From Sphingomonas sp. (GTDB lineage: Bacteria; Pseudomonadota; Alphaproteobacteria; Sphingomonadales; Sphingomonadaceae): a stretch of 64,000 bases of DNA. The position numbers were made by a program, and so were the translations under genes. The stretch is from assembly GCF_017304635.1 (NCBI RefSeq), contig NZ_JAFKMA010000001.1, forward strand, positions 1,302,001 through 1,366,000, in the 5' to 3' direction. Each line of letters opens with the position of its first letter. The stretch's first letter is position 1. Shown piece by piece: positions 46,308 through 56,426 of this stretch. The notes under the pieces were generated by a model that did no database searches, had not been told where the DNA came from, and saw only the letters and a program-made list of their open reading frames with translations.

Positions 46308-47654
46308 GTGAAGCGGTATTTCGCGATCTTCGCCGCGTTGATCCTGGCCTGGGCGCAACCCGCGCTCGCGCAGTCGATCCTGCGCGATGCCGAGACCGAG
46401 GCGCTATTCCGCGACATGTCGCGGCCCATGATCCTCGCCGCCGGCCTGTCCCCGCGCAACGTCCAGGTCGTGCTCATCAACGACGATTCGATCAACGCCT
46501 TCGTCGTCGGCGGGCAGACCGTCTATGTCCATTCCGGCCTGATCCAGGCTGCCGACACCGCCAACCAGGTACAGGGCGTGATCGCGCACGAGCTCGGCCA
46601 TATCGCCGACGGTCACGTCGTGCTCGCCGATGCCGGCTATCGCCCGGCGATGGGCATCTCGCTGCTGAGCCTGGTGCTCGGCATCGCGGCGATGGCGGCG
46701 GGTGCGGGCGATGCCGGCGCCGGGATCCTGGCGGCGGGCCAGCAGGCGGCGATGGGCAAGGCGCTGGCCTTCACCCGCGTGCAGGAAGCGACCGCCGATG
46801 CGACCGGCGCCAAGTTCCTGCGCGAGGCCGGGATCAGCGGCAAGGGCATGATCGAATTCTTCAAGAAGCTGGCGAACGAGGAATATCGCTACGGCTTGCA
46901 GAACATCGATCCGTACGCCCAGACCCACCCGCTGTCGAACGAGCGCGTCAACACGCTGAACGCCGACCTGCGCGCCTCCCCCGCCTGGAACAAGCCGCTC
47001 GACCCCGAGCTGGAGGAGCGGTTCAAGCGGGTGAAGGCGAAGCTGGAGGGCTATGTCGCGCCCTATGCGCGCACGCTCGTCGACTATCCGGAAAGCGACC
47101 AGTCGATCTACGGTCATTATGCCCGCGCCTATGCGTGGCACAAGGCGGGCTATCCCGACAAGGCCGACGCGGAGACGCGCGCGCTGATCCGCGCTCGCCC
47201 CGACGATCCCTATTTCCTGGAAATCCGTGGCCAGATCCTGCTCGAGGCCGGCCATCCGGCCGAGGCGATCGCGCCGCTGAAGGAAGCGAGCGAACTCACC
47301 CGCTACGACCCGCTGATCGTGACGACCTATGGCCACGCCCTGATCGCGACCGAGGACAAGGCCAACTATGCCGAGGCCGAGCGCGTGCTGAAGATCGCGG
47401 TCAACAAGGACGACGACAATCCGTTCGCCTGGTATCAGCTCGGCACCGTGTACGAACTGCGCGGCAACAATGCCGGCGCGATGCTGGCGACGGCCGAGCG
47501 CGCCAGCCTGACCGGCGACACCCGCACCGCCGTGTCGAGCGCGCGCGCGGCGATGGCGCAGCTGCCGGCCAATTCGCCCGACTGGGTGCGCGCGCAGGAT
47601 ATCGTGATGACCGGGCAGAACGAGCTCGACGACAAGAAGCACGACCGCAAATGA
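46308..47654 (+). CDS. M48-family metalloprotease with TPR repeats (BepA/YfgC-like)
   Basis: 448 residues from a GTG. Signal peptide VKRYFAIFAALILAWAQPALAQ, then the M48 domain: NAFVVGGQTVYVHSGL, zinc helix HELGH (VIAHELGHIADGH), and a later Glu ligand in RVQEATADATG. The C-terminal third is TPR-like. BepA-type proteases degrade misfolded outer-membrane proteins in the periplasm and help assemble LptD. It is coupled to the DsbA-family gene by an ATGA overlap, which fits a shared role in envelope protein quality control. Confidence 0.92.
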   Translation: MKRYFAIFAALILAWAQPALAQSILRDAETEALFRDMSRPMILAAGLSPRNVQVVLINDDSINAFVVGGQTVYVHSGLIQAADTANQVQGVIAHELGHIADGHVVLADAGYRPAMGISLLSLVLGIAAMAAGAGDAGAGILAAGQQAAMGKALAFTRVQEATADATGAKFLREAGISGKGMIEFFKKLANEEYRYGLQNIDPYAQTHPLSNERVNTLNADLRASPAWNKPLDPELEERFKRVKAKLEGYVAPYARTLVDYPESDQSIYGHYARAYAWHKAGYPDKADAETRALIRARPDDPYFLEIRGQILLEAGHPAEAIAPLKEASELTRYDPLIVTTYGHALIATEDKANYAEAERVLKIAVNKDDDNPFAWYQLGTVYELRGNNAGAMLATAERASLTGDTRTAVSSARAAMAQLPANSPDWVRAQDIVMTGQNELDDKKHDRK

Positions 47655-48370
47655 ACCGCTGGCTGTCGTCCACTGCCGCGCTTCCCGTCGTGGCGATCGT
47701 CGCCGCGTTGCTCGGCGCCGCCGTCACCTGGGTCGCGGCGCGTGGCGACGGGTCGCAGGTGCGCGACTATCTGCTCGAACATCCCGAAGTGCTGCCCGAG
47801 GCGATGCAGAAGCTGCGCGACCGCGAGACCGGCAAGCTGATCGCCGCCAACCGCGCCGACATCGTCACCCCGGTCGGCGGCGCGTGGGCGGGCAACCCCA
47901 ACGGCGACGTCACCGTCGTCGAATATCTCGACTATAATTGCGGATACTGCCGCGCCAGCCTGCCGATCGTCGACAAATTGATCGCCGCCGATCCCAAGGT
48001 GAAGGTGATCTATCGCGAACTGCCCGTGCTGAGCCCGGAAAGCGACACCGCCGCCCGCTACGCGATCGTCGCCGGGCGGATGGGCAAGTATCAGGCGCTG
48101 CACAACGCGCTCTACGCCGGCGGGCCGCTGAGCGAGGCGAGCATGGACGCGGCGCTGGTCAAGGCCGGACTCGACCCGGCGGCGGTCAAGGCGGCGGCCA
48201 AGAGCGACGACGTGACGCGCGCGATCCACACCAACCTCGCGATGATGCGCACGCTCGGCATGACCGGCACGCCGAGCTGGGTGATCGGCGACCGCGTTGT
48301 CTCCAGCATGATGCCGCTGGAGGACATGCAGGCCGCGATCGCGACGGCGCGCGCGGGGAACGCCAGCTGA
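47651..48370 (+). CDS. Periplasmic DsbA-family thiol oxidoreductase
   Basis: 239 residues. N-terminal membrane anchor or signal (PVVAIVAALLGAAVTWVAARG), a short DYLLEHPEVLPEAMQKL helix as in ScsC/DsbG-type proteins, then a thioredoxin fold with CGYC (Cys97, Cys100) and the cis-Pro GTPSW. Oxidises or isomerises disulfides outside the cytoplasm. ATG overlaps the protease stop. Confidence 0.92.
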   Translation: MNRWLSSTAALPVVAIVAALLGAAVTWVAARGDGSQVRDYLLEHPEVLPEAMQKLRDRETGKLIAANRADIVTPVGGAWAGNPNGDVTVVEYLDYNCGYCRASLPIVDKLIAADPKVKVIYRELPVLSPESDTAARYAIVAGRMGKYQALHNALYAGGPLSEASMDAALVKAGLDPAAVKAAAKSDDVTRAIHTNLAMMRTLGMTGTPSWVIGDRVVSSMMPLEDMQAAIATARAGNAS

Positions 48371-48377
48371 TCCTCGC

Positions 48378-48452
48378 GCTCCTGCGAAAGCAGGAGCCTA
48401 CGTTTCTATCCGTAACGCCTTCGGCTCTGGGTTCCTGCTTTCGCAGGAGCAC
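48378..48452. repeat. Intergenic inverted-repeat element, GCTCCTGCGAAAGCAGGAGC family
   Basis: GCTCCTGCGAAAGCAGGAGC and GTTCCTGCTTTCGCAGGAGC, each itself a hairpin, in inverted array just after the DsbA gene. Confidence 0.75.
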
Positions 48453-48505
48453 TGGGGTTGTTACGCACCGGTTCCACCCCCATCTCCCCACCAACAGGGG
48501 AAAGC

Positions 48506-49449
<944 letters not shown>

Positions 49450-49453
<4 letters not shown>

Positions 49454-50211
49454 ACGTCCACGGCGTCCTGGCGATCTATCGCTTCGAGATGGCGCGCGCT
49501 TTGCGGACCCTGTGGCAGAGCCTCGTCACCCCGGTCATCACGACCAGCCTGTATTTCGTCGTGTTCGGCGGCGCGATCGGCAGCCGGATCAACCAGGTCG
49601 GCGGGGTCGGCTATGGCAGCTTCATCGTGCCGGGGCTCATCATGCTGTCGCTGCTGACGCAGTCGATCGGCAATGCCTCGGTCGGGATCTACTTTCCGAA
49701 ATTCACCGGCACGATCTTCGAACTGCTGTCGGCACCGATCAGCGCGATGGAGATGGTGCTGGGCTATGTCGGCGCCGCCGCCGCCAAGTCGGTGATCCTC
49801 GGCCTCATCATCCTCGGCACCGCGGCGTGTTTCGTGCCCGTGCCGATCGCGCATCCGGTGGCGATGGTCGCGTTTCTGCTGCTGACCAGCATCGCGTTCA
49901 GCCTGTTCGGCTTCATCATCGGCGTCTGGGCGAAGGGGTTCGAGCAATTGAACTTCGTCCCGGCCCTGCTCATCACGCCGCTCACCTTCCTCGGCGGCGC
50001 ATTCTATTCGATCGACATGCTGCCTCAGCCGTGGCGGACGGTCAGCCTGTTCAACCCGGTCGTGTACCTGGTCAGCGGGTTCCGCTGGAGCTTCTTCGGC
50101 AAGGGCGACGTCGATATCGGGATCAGCCTGGCGGCGACGGCCGCCTTCCTGCTGCTGTGCCTCGGCGTGATCGCGTGGATTTTCCGGACGGGGTATCGGC
50201 TTAAAAACTAG
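49450..50211 (+). CDS. ABC-2 type exporter permease (NodJ/YadH-like)
   Basis: 253 residues with six predicted helices and the ABC-2 family signature ([22 protein letters not shown]) in the last third, plus [15 protein letters not shown]. Forms an exporter with the preceding ATPase. Convergent with the CocE gene; the gap between them holds a hairpin element. Confidence 0.93.
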
Positions 50212-50215
50212 CGGT

Positions 50216-50307
50216 GCGGCGAAGCCGCGCCGTCGGTCGATGCTGCGCTCGCCGGCCGTACTCGCCGCCGGGCCGCGAAATAGCGAACGCTATTTCGCTG
50301 CGGCGAG
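50216..50307. repeat. Hairpin element with GCGAAATAGC-N4-GCTATTTCGC
   Basis: GCGGC/GCCGC mini-hairpin (50216-50228), a GCCGGCC palindrome, then nested CTCGCCGC (50261-50268) pairing GCGGCGAG (50300-50307) around GCGAAATAGC/GCTATTTCGC (50275-50298). Same order of parts as 27653-27738. It lies between convergent stops and may end both transcripts. Confidence 0.55.
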
Positions 50308-52229
50308 CTACATCACCGGCAACGTCACCCGCGACCCCGCGCACACGCGCTGCGTCGCCTTCACATACGCGCTCGCCGGCGCGCGGGCGATGTTGGGGAC
50401 GAAGCTCTGCGGGTTGCGGTCGATCATCGGGAACCAGCTCGACTGAACCTGCACCATGATGCGGTGGCCGGCCTTGAACACATGGTCGTGGTCGCGCAAC
50501 GGCACGTCCCAGGCGACCACCTTGCCCGGCACCAGCGCCTGCGGGACGGTGTCGCTGGCGAGGAAGCGCCCACGGCGGACCTCCATCGCGACCGGCAGCT
50601 GATAGCCGTTGAGCGTCCGCGCGTAATCGCCGACCTTGCCCGCCGCCGGCACCGTCCTGGTGTCGTAGTCGTACGGCAGCACGTCGATCAGCTTGACCAC
50701 GAAGTCGCTGTCGGTCCCGCTGGTCGAGGCGAGCAGCGTCGCCGCCAGACTGCCGGTCACGGTCAGATCATGGTCGAGCGGCGCCGATACGTAGCTCAGC
50801 ACGTCGGGGCGATGATCGACAAAGCGCTGGTCGTCCGACTCCCATGTCCGCCAGTCAGGCGACTGGTACGTGCCGGTCATCGGGCGCTGGCGGAACGGCA
50901 CCGGGTTGGCGGGATCGCTGACGTAATCGCGGCACCCCTCGCCCTTGGCCGGCGCGGTGAAGGACAGCGAGCCGTCGGCGTGGAGGTAGAGCGCGGTCGC
51001 CTTCGCGCCGGCCGGCGGCCACGCCTTGTACGTCTTCCACGTCCACGATCCCGACTGGAACATCTTCGCCCGGAAATCGGGCCGCTCGCCCTGCTGGTGC
51101 AGCCAGTAGCGGAAGAACGGCGCCTGGATCTGGTCCTGGAACTCGATCCCGCTCTCGACCGGCAACGGGATCGGGCCGAGCCGGTCGCCCTTTCCCTGCC
51201 AGCCGCCATGGTTCCACGGCCCCGCGACGATCTGCGCGAGGTGATCGGGGTCGTTCTTTGCCTGGCGGAAATAGATCTGCCACGACCCCCACGGATCCTC
51301 CTGGTCCCAGAATCCGGCGACGTTGAGCGTCGGCACCGTCGTCCGGCCCAGCGCCATCTGCCAGTTCTGGTCGGTATAGAAGGCGTCGTGGTTGGGATGG
51401 TCGAGCAGCGCCGAGTACATCGGCACCCGCCCCTTGAAGTAATCGCGGTCGATCGCCGCCGCGTTGCCCTCCTTCAGGAAGAAATCGTAGGTATCGGGGA
51501 CGGGATAGACGAAATCCTTGTTCTGGGTCTTGTCGAGCTGGAGCGAGGACACCCAGTCGGTCGCATAGCTCAGCCGCAGCGCACCGTTGCGATGGAGATC
51601 GTCCGACTGCCAGTAATCGATCCATGCCGCCTGCGGGCTGACCGCCTTCAGCGCCGGATGCGGGTTCGCCAGCGCGACGGCGGCGGCGAAGCCCGGATAG
51701 GACACGCCCCACATGCCGACGCGGCCGTTATTGTTGGGCACATGCTTCACCAGCCAGTCGACCGTGTCGTAGGCGTCGGTCGCTTCGTCATGCCGACGCG
51801 GCCGTTATTGTTGGGCACATGCTTCACCAGCCAGTCGACCGTGTCGTAGGCGTCGGTCGCTTCGTTCGGCTCGGTCTTCACCCCGGTCGAGAGGGTGAAA
51901 TTGCCGTCCGACTTGAACCGCCCGCGCATCGACTGGAAGACGAAGATGTAGCCGTCCTTCATCAGGCTGCCGAACCGCCCGGCGCTGGGCGGCGCCCCGG
52001 CGGGCACGCCATAGGGGGTGCGCTGGAGCAGGATCGGCAGCGCGTCGCTACGATCGCGCGGGCGCAGGATCACGGTCTGCAACTTCGCCCCGTCGCGCAT
52101 CGGGATCATGATCTCTTCGTAAGTGAAGGGCGATTGCTCTGCGGCGTTGACGGTCGTCTGCGCGCGAGCGACGAAGGAGAGCGGGACCAGCGCCGCGACC
52201 GTCGCCAACAGGACCATGGATTTACGCAT
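50308..52229 (-). pseudogene. CocE/NonD-family hydrolase gene, frameshifted by a 77-bp tandem duplication
   Basis: The 5' part (52229 down to about 51747, 160 codons) has a signal peptide (MRKSMVLLATVAALVPLSFVARA) and the CocE start (YEEIMIPMRDGAKLQTVILRP); the 3' part (51750 down to 50308, in another frame) carries GVSYPGF with the nucleophile Ser, and the C-terminal jelly-roll domain. The frames meet in an exact 77-bp tandem repeat (51712-51865). Removing one copy gives 1845 bases, a continuous 614-residue X-Pro dipeptidyl-peptidase/cocaine-esterase-type hydrolase. The intact protein would be secreted; substrate unknown. The lesion may be real, reversible, or an assembly error. Confidence 0.88.
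51712..51865. repeat. Exact 77-bp tandem duplication
   Basis: 51712-51788 and 51789-51865 are identical over 77 bases. Neither end can be extended, so the unit is exact. 77 is not divisible by three, hence the frameshift. Confidence 0.97.
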
Positions 52230-52244
52230 CGTCATCCCCTCTAC

Positions 52245-52340
52245 CGTCACCCCGGCCTCGTGCTGGGGGCCACCGCGCCGCGATTCTCGCAGGCCGAGGG
52301 TGTGCGGCACGGTGGATGCGGGGACAAGCCCGGCAGGACG
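52245..52340. repeat. Intergenic inverted-repeat element, CGTCACCCCGGCC family
   Basis: CGTCACCCCGGCCTCGTGC at the left; GCGGGGACAAGCCCGGCAGGACG at the right. The right arm is diverged. Confidence 0.6.
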
Positions 52341-52359
52341 ATTTGGGGACCGGCCGGCG

Positions 52360-52474
52360 CCAAACTTGACAAACTTGACGGGGTAGCGGCGCGCGACGTC
52401 GCGCCACCCGGTCGTTGGTTCCGGCGATGAGAAACAGCGTGTCGGCGACCAGCCTGACACGCGTTTTCCTACAT
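52360..52474 (+). repeat. Dispersed TTGACAAACTTGACGGGG element, copy B
   Basis: CCAAACTTGACAAACTTGAC then GGGGTAGCGG, GACGTCGCG (52395-52403), CGATG-GAAA-AGCGT and GCGTTTTCCTACAT (52461-52474). Corresponds to 34049-34168, with the terminal 14-base word in the opposite orientation. It lies between the CocE gene and the glpX stop and does not point to a plus-strand gene. Confidence 0.5.
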
Positions 52475-52493
52475 TGGAAGCGGGCGGCGCGCG

Positions 52494-53474
52494 TCAGTCC
52501 GCGAGATGACCCACGCGATGCTCGCCCTTGACCCAGCGGACGGTGCCCGAGCTCGCGCGCATCACCACCGAGTTGGTCGTCAGCTTGTCGCCGCGCCGCT
52601 TCACCCCGTCGAGCAGCGAGCCGCTGGTCACCCCGGTCGCCGCGAAGATGCAGTCGCCCTTGGCCAGTTCCGCCAGGTCGTATTGCTTGTCGAGGTCCTC
52701 GATCCCCCATTTGCGCGCGCGTGCGCGCTCGTCGTCGTTGCGGAACAGCAGCCGCCCCTTGAACTGCCCACCGACGCAGCGCAGCGCCGCGCACGCCAGC
52801 ACGCCCTCCGGCGCGCCGCCCGACCCCATGTAGATGTCGATCGTCGTGTCGGGATTGGTCGTCGCGATCACCCCGGCCACGTCGCCGTCGCCGATCAGCA
52901 CCACGCCGCAGCCGAGCCCGCGCAGTTCGGCGATCAGCGCTTCGTGGCGCGGACGGTCGAGCACGCAGGCGATGACCTCGTGCGGTTCGACCCCCTTGGC
53001 GGCGGCGACCGCCTTCACGTTCTCGGTCGGCGACTTGTCGAGGTCGATCACGTTCGCCGGGTAGCCCGGGCCGACCGCGATCTTGTCCATATAGACGTCG
53101 GGCGCGTTGAGCAGGTTGCCCTCTTCGGAGATCGCCAGCACCGCGAGCGCGTTCGGCCCCGCCTTCGCGGTGATCGTCGTGCCCTCCAGCGGATCGAGCG
53201 CGATGTCGATCTTGGGCCCCTTGCCCGGCGCCGCGCCGACCTTTTCGCCGATATAGAGCATCGGCGCCTCGTCGCGCTCGCCCTCGCCGATCACGACGGT
53301 GCCGTCCATGTAGAGCTCGTTGAGCGCCGCGCGCATCGCCTCGACCGCGGCGGCGTCGGCCGCCTTCTCGTCGCCGCGCCCGATCAGGTGCGACGCCCCG
53401 ATCGCCGCCGCTTCGGTCACGCGGACCATTTCGAGCACGAGCACGCGGTCGAGTACCTGGCTGGCGGTGGTCAT
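52494..53474 (-). CDS. glpX: Class II fructose-1,6-bisphosphatase
   Basis: 326 residues. GlpX signatures: IGEGERDEAPMLYIGEKVG and DPLEGTT (metal-binding), GSGGAPEGVL and RCVGGQFKGRL. It makes fructose 6-phosphate in gluconeogenesis. It is the only FBPase gene seen in this window. Start at the ATG at 53474. Confidence 0.96.
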   Translation of the reverse strand: MTTASQVLDRVLVLEMVRVTEAAAIGASHLIGRGDEKAADAAAVEAMRAALNELYMDGTVVIGEGERDEAPMLYIGEKVGAAPGKGPKIDIALDPLEGTTITAKAGPNALAVLAISEEGNLLNAPDVYMDKIAVGPGYPANVIDLDKSPTENVKAVAAAKGVEPHEVIACVLDRPRHEALIAELRGLGCGVVLIGDGDVAGVIATTNPDTTIDIYMGSGGAPEGVLACAALRCVGGQFKGRLLFRNDDERARARKWGIEDLDKQYDLAELAKGDCIFAATGVTSGSLLDGVKRRGDKLTTNSVVMRASSGTVRWVKGEHRVGHLAD

Positions 53475-53572
53475 CGTGTCGGCAATCCTCTGCTAATCGA
53501 TCTGGTTGGCCGCGCGGATAGGCGGCGGACGTTACGAAGTCGAGACCGTGCCTCGACTCCCCCGTCACCCCG

Positions 53573-53653
53573 GCCTTGTGCCGGGGTCCACTTCTCCACG
53601 ATGGAAGAGAGTAGTTGTCGCACGGTGGATGCCGGGACGAACCCGGCATGACG
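53573..53653. repeat. Intergenic inverted-repeat element, CGTCACCCCGGCC family
   Basis: CGTCACCCCGGCCTTGTGCC and GGTGGATGCCGGGACG...CCCGGCATGACG form the inverted pair, between glpX and the glutaminyl cyclase gene. Confidence 0.7.
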
Positions 53654-53659
53654 TGTTGC

Positions 53660-54460
53660 TTATTGGCGGGCTGCCTCCTTCGGCGGCTTGATCTGGAACA
53701 GATATGGCCAGTCCTTGCCGGTAACGAACAGCCGGCGGTGCTTCGCGTCCCAGGCGATGCCGTTGGCGACGTCGTTGATGTCGGTCGCGCCCGACTGGCG
53801 GTGCAGTTCGCTCACGTCGATCCAGCCGACGACGCGGCCGGAGGTCGGGTCGATCCGCGCGATGCGATCGGTCAGCCAGACGTTGGCGAGGATCTCGCCG
53901 TCGACATATTCGATCTCGTTGAGGTTGGGCAGCGGCCGTCCGTCATGCGTCACGGTCAGGCGGCGGCGCACCTTGAAGGTGGCAGGATCGATGAAGCGCA
54001 GCACGGGGGTGCCATCGGACAGGATGACGTCGCGCCCGTCATTGGTCAGCGCCCAGCCCTCCCCGGTGTAGCGAAAGCTGCCGAGCTGCTTCAATTTGTC
54101 CTTCGACCAGCGGAAGCCGATGCCGTTCTTCCACGTGAGGCTCAGGATTTGGTCACCCCACGGCGCGATGCCCTCGCCATAGAGCGGCGGATCGACCGCG
54201 ACGCTCATCAGTACCTTGCCGGTCTTCAGGTCGACCTTGCGGATGCCCGAGCGGCCGATCGTCCCAGTCGATTCCCACAGCGCGCCGTCCTGGTAGAACA
54301 GCCCCTCGGTATAGGCATGCGGGTCGTGCGGGAAGGTCGCGACGACCTCGGCCGGGCGGACGGGTACGCTGGACGGGTCGAGCGCCGGGATTTCCTGCGC
54401 GACGGCGGGGCCGGCGAGGAGAAGCGCGAACAATGCGATACGACCCGACCTGAACCTCAT
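53660..54460 (-). CDS. Glutaminyl-peptide cyclotransferase (plant/bacterial type)
   Basis: 266 residues. Signal peptide MRFRSGRIALFALLLAGPAVAQ, then the Glu_cyclase_2 beta-propeller: HAYTEGLFYQDGALWESTG, YGEGIAPWGDQIL, YTGEGWALTNDG, LNEIEYVDGEILANVW and NDVANGIAWD. It turns N-terminal glutamine into pyroglutamate on exported proteins. The frame is open far upstream into the dapD region, but the signal peptide at 54460 sets the start. Confidence 0.93.
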   Translation of the reverse strand: MRFRSGRIALFALLLAGPAVAQEIPALDPSSVPVRPAEVVATFPHDPHAYTEGLFYQDGALWESTGTIGRSGIRKVDLKTGKVLMSVAVDPPLYGEGIAPWGDQILSLTWKNGIGFRWSKDKLKQLGSFRYTGEGWALTNDGRDVILSDGTPVLRFIDPATFKVRRRLTVTHDGRPLPNLNEIEYVDGEILANVWLTDRIARIDPTSGRVVGWIDVSELHRQSGATDINDVANGIAWDAKHRRLFVTGKDWPYLFQIKPPKEAARQ

Positions 54461-54478
54461 CCTGCCTATCCTTTTCTT

Positions 54479-54568
54479 CGTCATCCCCGCGCAGGCGGGG
54501 ATCCATCTCCCGCGCTTGCCACACGCTGAACCGACCGGAGATAGCCCCCCGCCTGCGCGAGGGTGACG
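54479..54568. repeat. Intergenic inverted-repeat element, CGTCATCCCCGCGCAGGCGGGG family
   Basis: CGTCATCCCCGCGCAGGCGG...ATCCATCTCC at the left, GGAGATAG...CGCCTGCGCGAGGGTGACG at the right. Close relative of 29998-30103. Confidence 0.7.
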
Positions 54569-54578
54569 GTAAAAACCG

Positions 54579-55403
54579 TCAGTCCCGCAGCAATTCGTTG
54601 ATGCTGGTCTTCGCCCGCGTCTGCGCGTCGGCGCGCTTGATGATGACCGCGCAGTACAGCGCCGGCTTCCCGTCGCCGCCGCCGATCGAGCCCGGCACGA
54701 CGACGGCATAGGGCGGCACTTCGCCCAGCACGATCTCGCCGGTCGCGCGATCGACGATCTTGGTCGACTTGCCGAGATAGACGCCCATCGACAGCACCGC
54801 GCCCTCGCCGACGCGGACGCCCTCGGCCACTTCCGACCGCGCGCCGATGAAGCAATTGTCGCCGATGATGACCGGATCGGCCTGCAACGGCTCGAGCACG
54901 CCGCCGATCCCGGCGCCCCCGGAGATGTGGACGTTGCGCCCGATCTGCGCGCAGCTGCCGACCGTCGCCCAGGTGTCGACCATCGTGCCTTCGCCGACAT
55001 AGGCGCCGATATTGACGAAGCTGGGCATCAGCACGGCGTTGCGACCGATGAACGCGCCGCTGCGCACGACGGCGCCGGGGACGACGCGGAAGCCTGCGTC
55101 GCGAAAACGGTTCTCGCCCCAGCCGGCGAATTTCGACGGCACCTTGTCGAACGCCGGTGCCCCCGCCGCCCCGCCATCGACCACCGCGTTGTCGTTGAGC
55201 CGGAACGACAGCAGCACCGCTTTCTTCAGCCATTGGTTGACGCGCCAGCCGCCCGCGCCGTCGGGCTCCGCCACCCGCGCCTCGCCCGCATCGAGCAGCG
55301 CCAGCGCCTGGTTCACCGCGTCGCGCACCGCGCCGGTGGTGCCGGGCGAGACGCTCGCGCGGTCCTCCCACGCGGCGTCGATCGTCGCAGCCAGGTCGGT
55401 CAT
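54579..55403 (-). CDS. dapD: 2,3,4,5-tetrahydropyridine-2,6-dicarboxylate N-succinyltransferase
   Basis: 274 residues, the E. coli length. A left-handed beta-helix (hexapeptide rows [49 protein letters not shown]) with an N-terminal helical domain ([16 protein letters not shown]). Step in lysine/diaminopimelate synthesis, which also feeds the peptidoglycan enzymes of this window. Its ATG overlaps the stop of the HAD gene by 4 bp. Confidence 0.96.
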   Translation of the reverse strand: MTDLAATIDAAWEDRASVSPGTTGAVRDAVNQALALLDAGEARVAEPDGAGGWRVNQWLKKAVLLSFRLNDNAVVDGGAAGAPAFDKVPSKFAGWGENRFRDAGFRVVPGAVVRSGAFIGRNAVLMPSFVNIGAYVGEGTMVDTWATVGSCAQIGRNVHISGGAGIGGVLEPLQADPVIIGDNCFIGARSEVAEGVRVGEGAVLSMGVYLGKSTKIVDRATGEIVLGEVPPYAVVVPGSIGGGDGKPALYCAVIIKRADAQTRAKTSINELLRD

Positions 55404-56065
55404 GCTTCCTCCATCATCTCGTTCAACCAGTGGGTGACGTCGCGCGTCGTGAAGTCGACGTGCGACCGTTCGGCGTCGGCCGCCTGTTCGCTGCCGTTAT
55501 CGACCCACAATGTGGTCATGCCGATCGCCTTGGCCGGCGCCAGGTTGCGCGCCATGTCGTCGGCGAACAGCGACACCGCCGGGTCGAGGCCGTAGGCGTC
55601 GCACAGGCTGCGATAGGCTTCGGGCTGCGGCTTGGGGCGATAGTCGAGCGCGTGGACGTCGTGGATCGCCTCGAACGCCTCGCCCAGCCCGAGCCGCGCG
55701 AGGATCTTCGTCGCATAGGCGGCGTCGGCGTTGGTGAAGACCAGCTTGCGCCCCGGCAATCGCGCGATCGCGGCGGCGAGCGGGGCGTTCGCCTCCAGCA
55801 CGTCCATCTCGATATCGTGGACGTCCGCCAGGTAATGGTGCGGATCGACGCCATGTTCGGCCATTAGCCCGGCGAGCGTCGTGCCATGATCGTGGAAATA
55901 GCGCTTCTGCACCTGATACGCCGCGTCGCGCGTCACTCCCAGCGTCGTCGCGACATAGGCGGTGATGCGGCGATCGACCTGCTCGAACAGCCGTGCCTCG
56001 TGCGGGTACAGCGTGTTGTCGAGGTCGAAGATCCAGTTCCGGATCGAGGCCAGCCGCGCGTCCAT
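55400..56065 (-). CDS. HAD-family pyrimidine 5'-nucleotidase
   Basis: 221 residues. HAD motif [12 protein letters not shown] (nucleophile and acid/base aspartates), motif II FTNADA, Lys in RPKPQPEAY, and motif [13 protein letters not shown]. The Sdt1/pyrimidine nucleotidase branch matches best. Start at ATG 56065; the earlier in-frame codons are Arg/Pro-rich without a ribosome site. First gene of the pair with dapD. Confidence 0.9.
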   Translation of the reverse strand: MDARLASIRNWIFDLDNTLYPHEARLFEQVDRRITAYVATTLGVTRDAAYQVQKRYFHDHGTTLAGLMAEHGVDPHHYLADVHDIEMDVLEANAPLAAAIARLPGRKLVFTNADAAYATKILARLGLGEAFEAIHDVHALDYRPKPQPEAYRSLCDAYGLDPAVSLFADDMARNLAPAKAIGMTTLWVDNGSEQAADAERSHVDFTTRDVTHWLNEMMEEA

Positions 56066-56426
56066 GCGGCGTGCCCTAGGGGCCAGACCCCGGACTGGCA
56101 ATGGTCGGAACGGACCCGATTCCGACGCCCCGCGAGGCACGGGAATCGGTGGCCCCGACGGCGTGTGTGGCCGTCGCGCAACGCCCCCGCGCCGATGCTT
56201 TACCAGCACCGTTTACCAGTTAACCACTTCTGCGCGTAAACGACTGTGGTTAAAGCATGTTTTCCGTTTCGGCGCGGGAAATCGACGCGAATCTGCGCCG
56301 TTGCGCGGTGCCGCCGCGGCCATCTAATCACTGCACAGCCGCCGGGCGATGCCGGAGTCGGGAAATCGGTAACCACGATCCGACCCGAGGGCGACGACGG
56401 CGTTAACGAATTCAGGGGTGTGGCGT
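56066..56426. other. Intergenic region between HAD nucleotidase and subtilase genes
   Basis: 361 bases without a gene. AT-rich centre with nested inverted repeats at 56195-56258 and GTTAAC words; the promoter of the subtilase gene should be in the right part. Confidence 0.6.
56195..56258. repeat. Nested inverted repeats with TTAACCAC/GTGGTTAA arms
   Basis: Outer arms ATGCTTTA (56195-56202) and TAAAGCAT (56251-56258); inner arms TTAACCAC (56220-56227) and GTGGTTAA (56246-56253); the word TTTACCAG also occurs twice directly (56200-56207 and 56212-56219). TTAACC resembles a CtrA half-site. It lies upstream of a plus-strand subtilase gene and a minus-strand nucleotidase gene. Confidence 0.5.
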
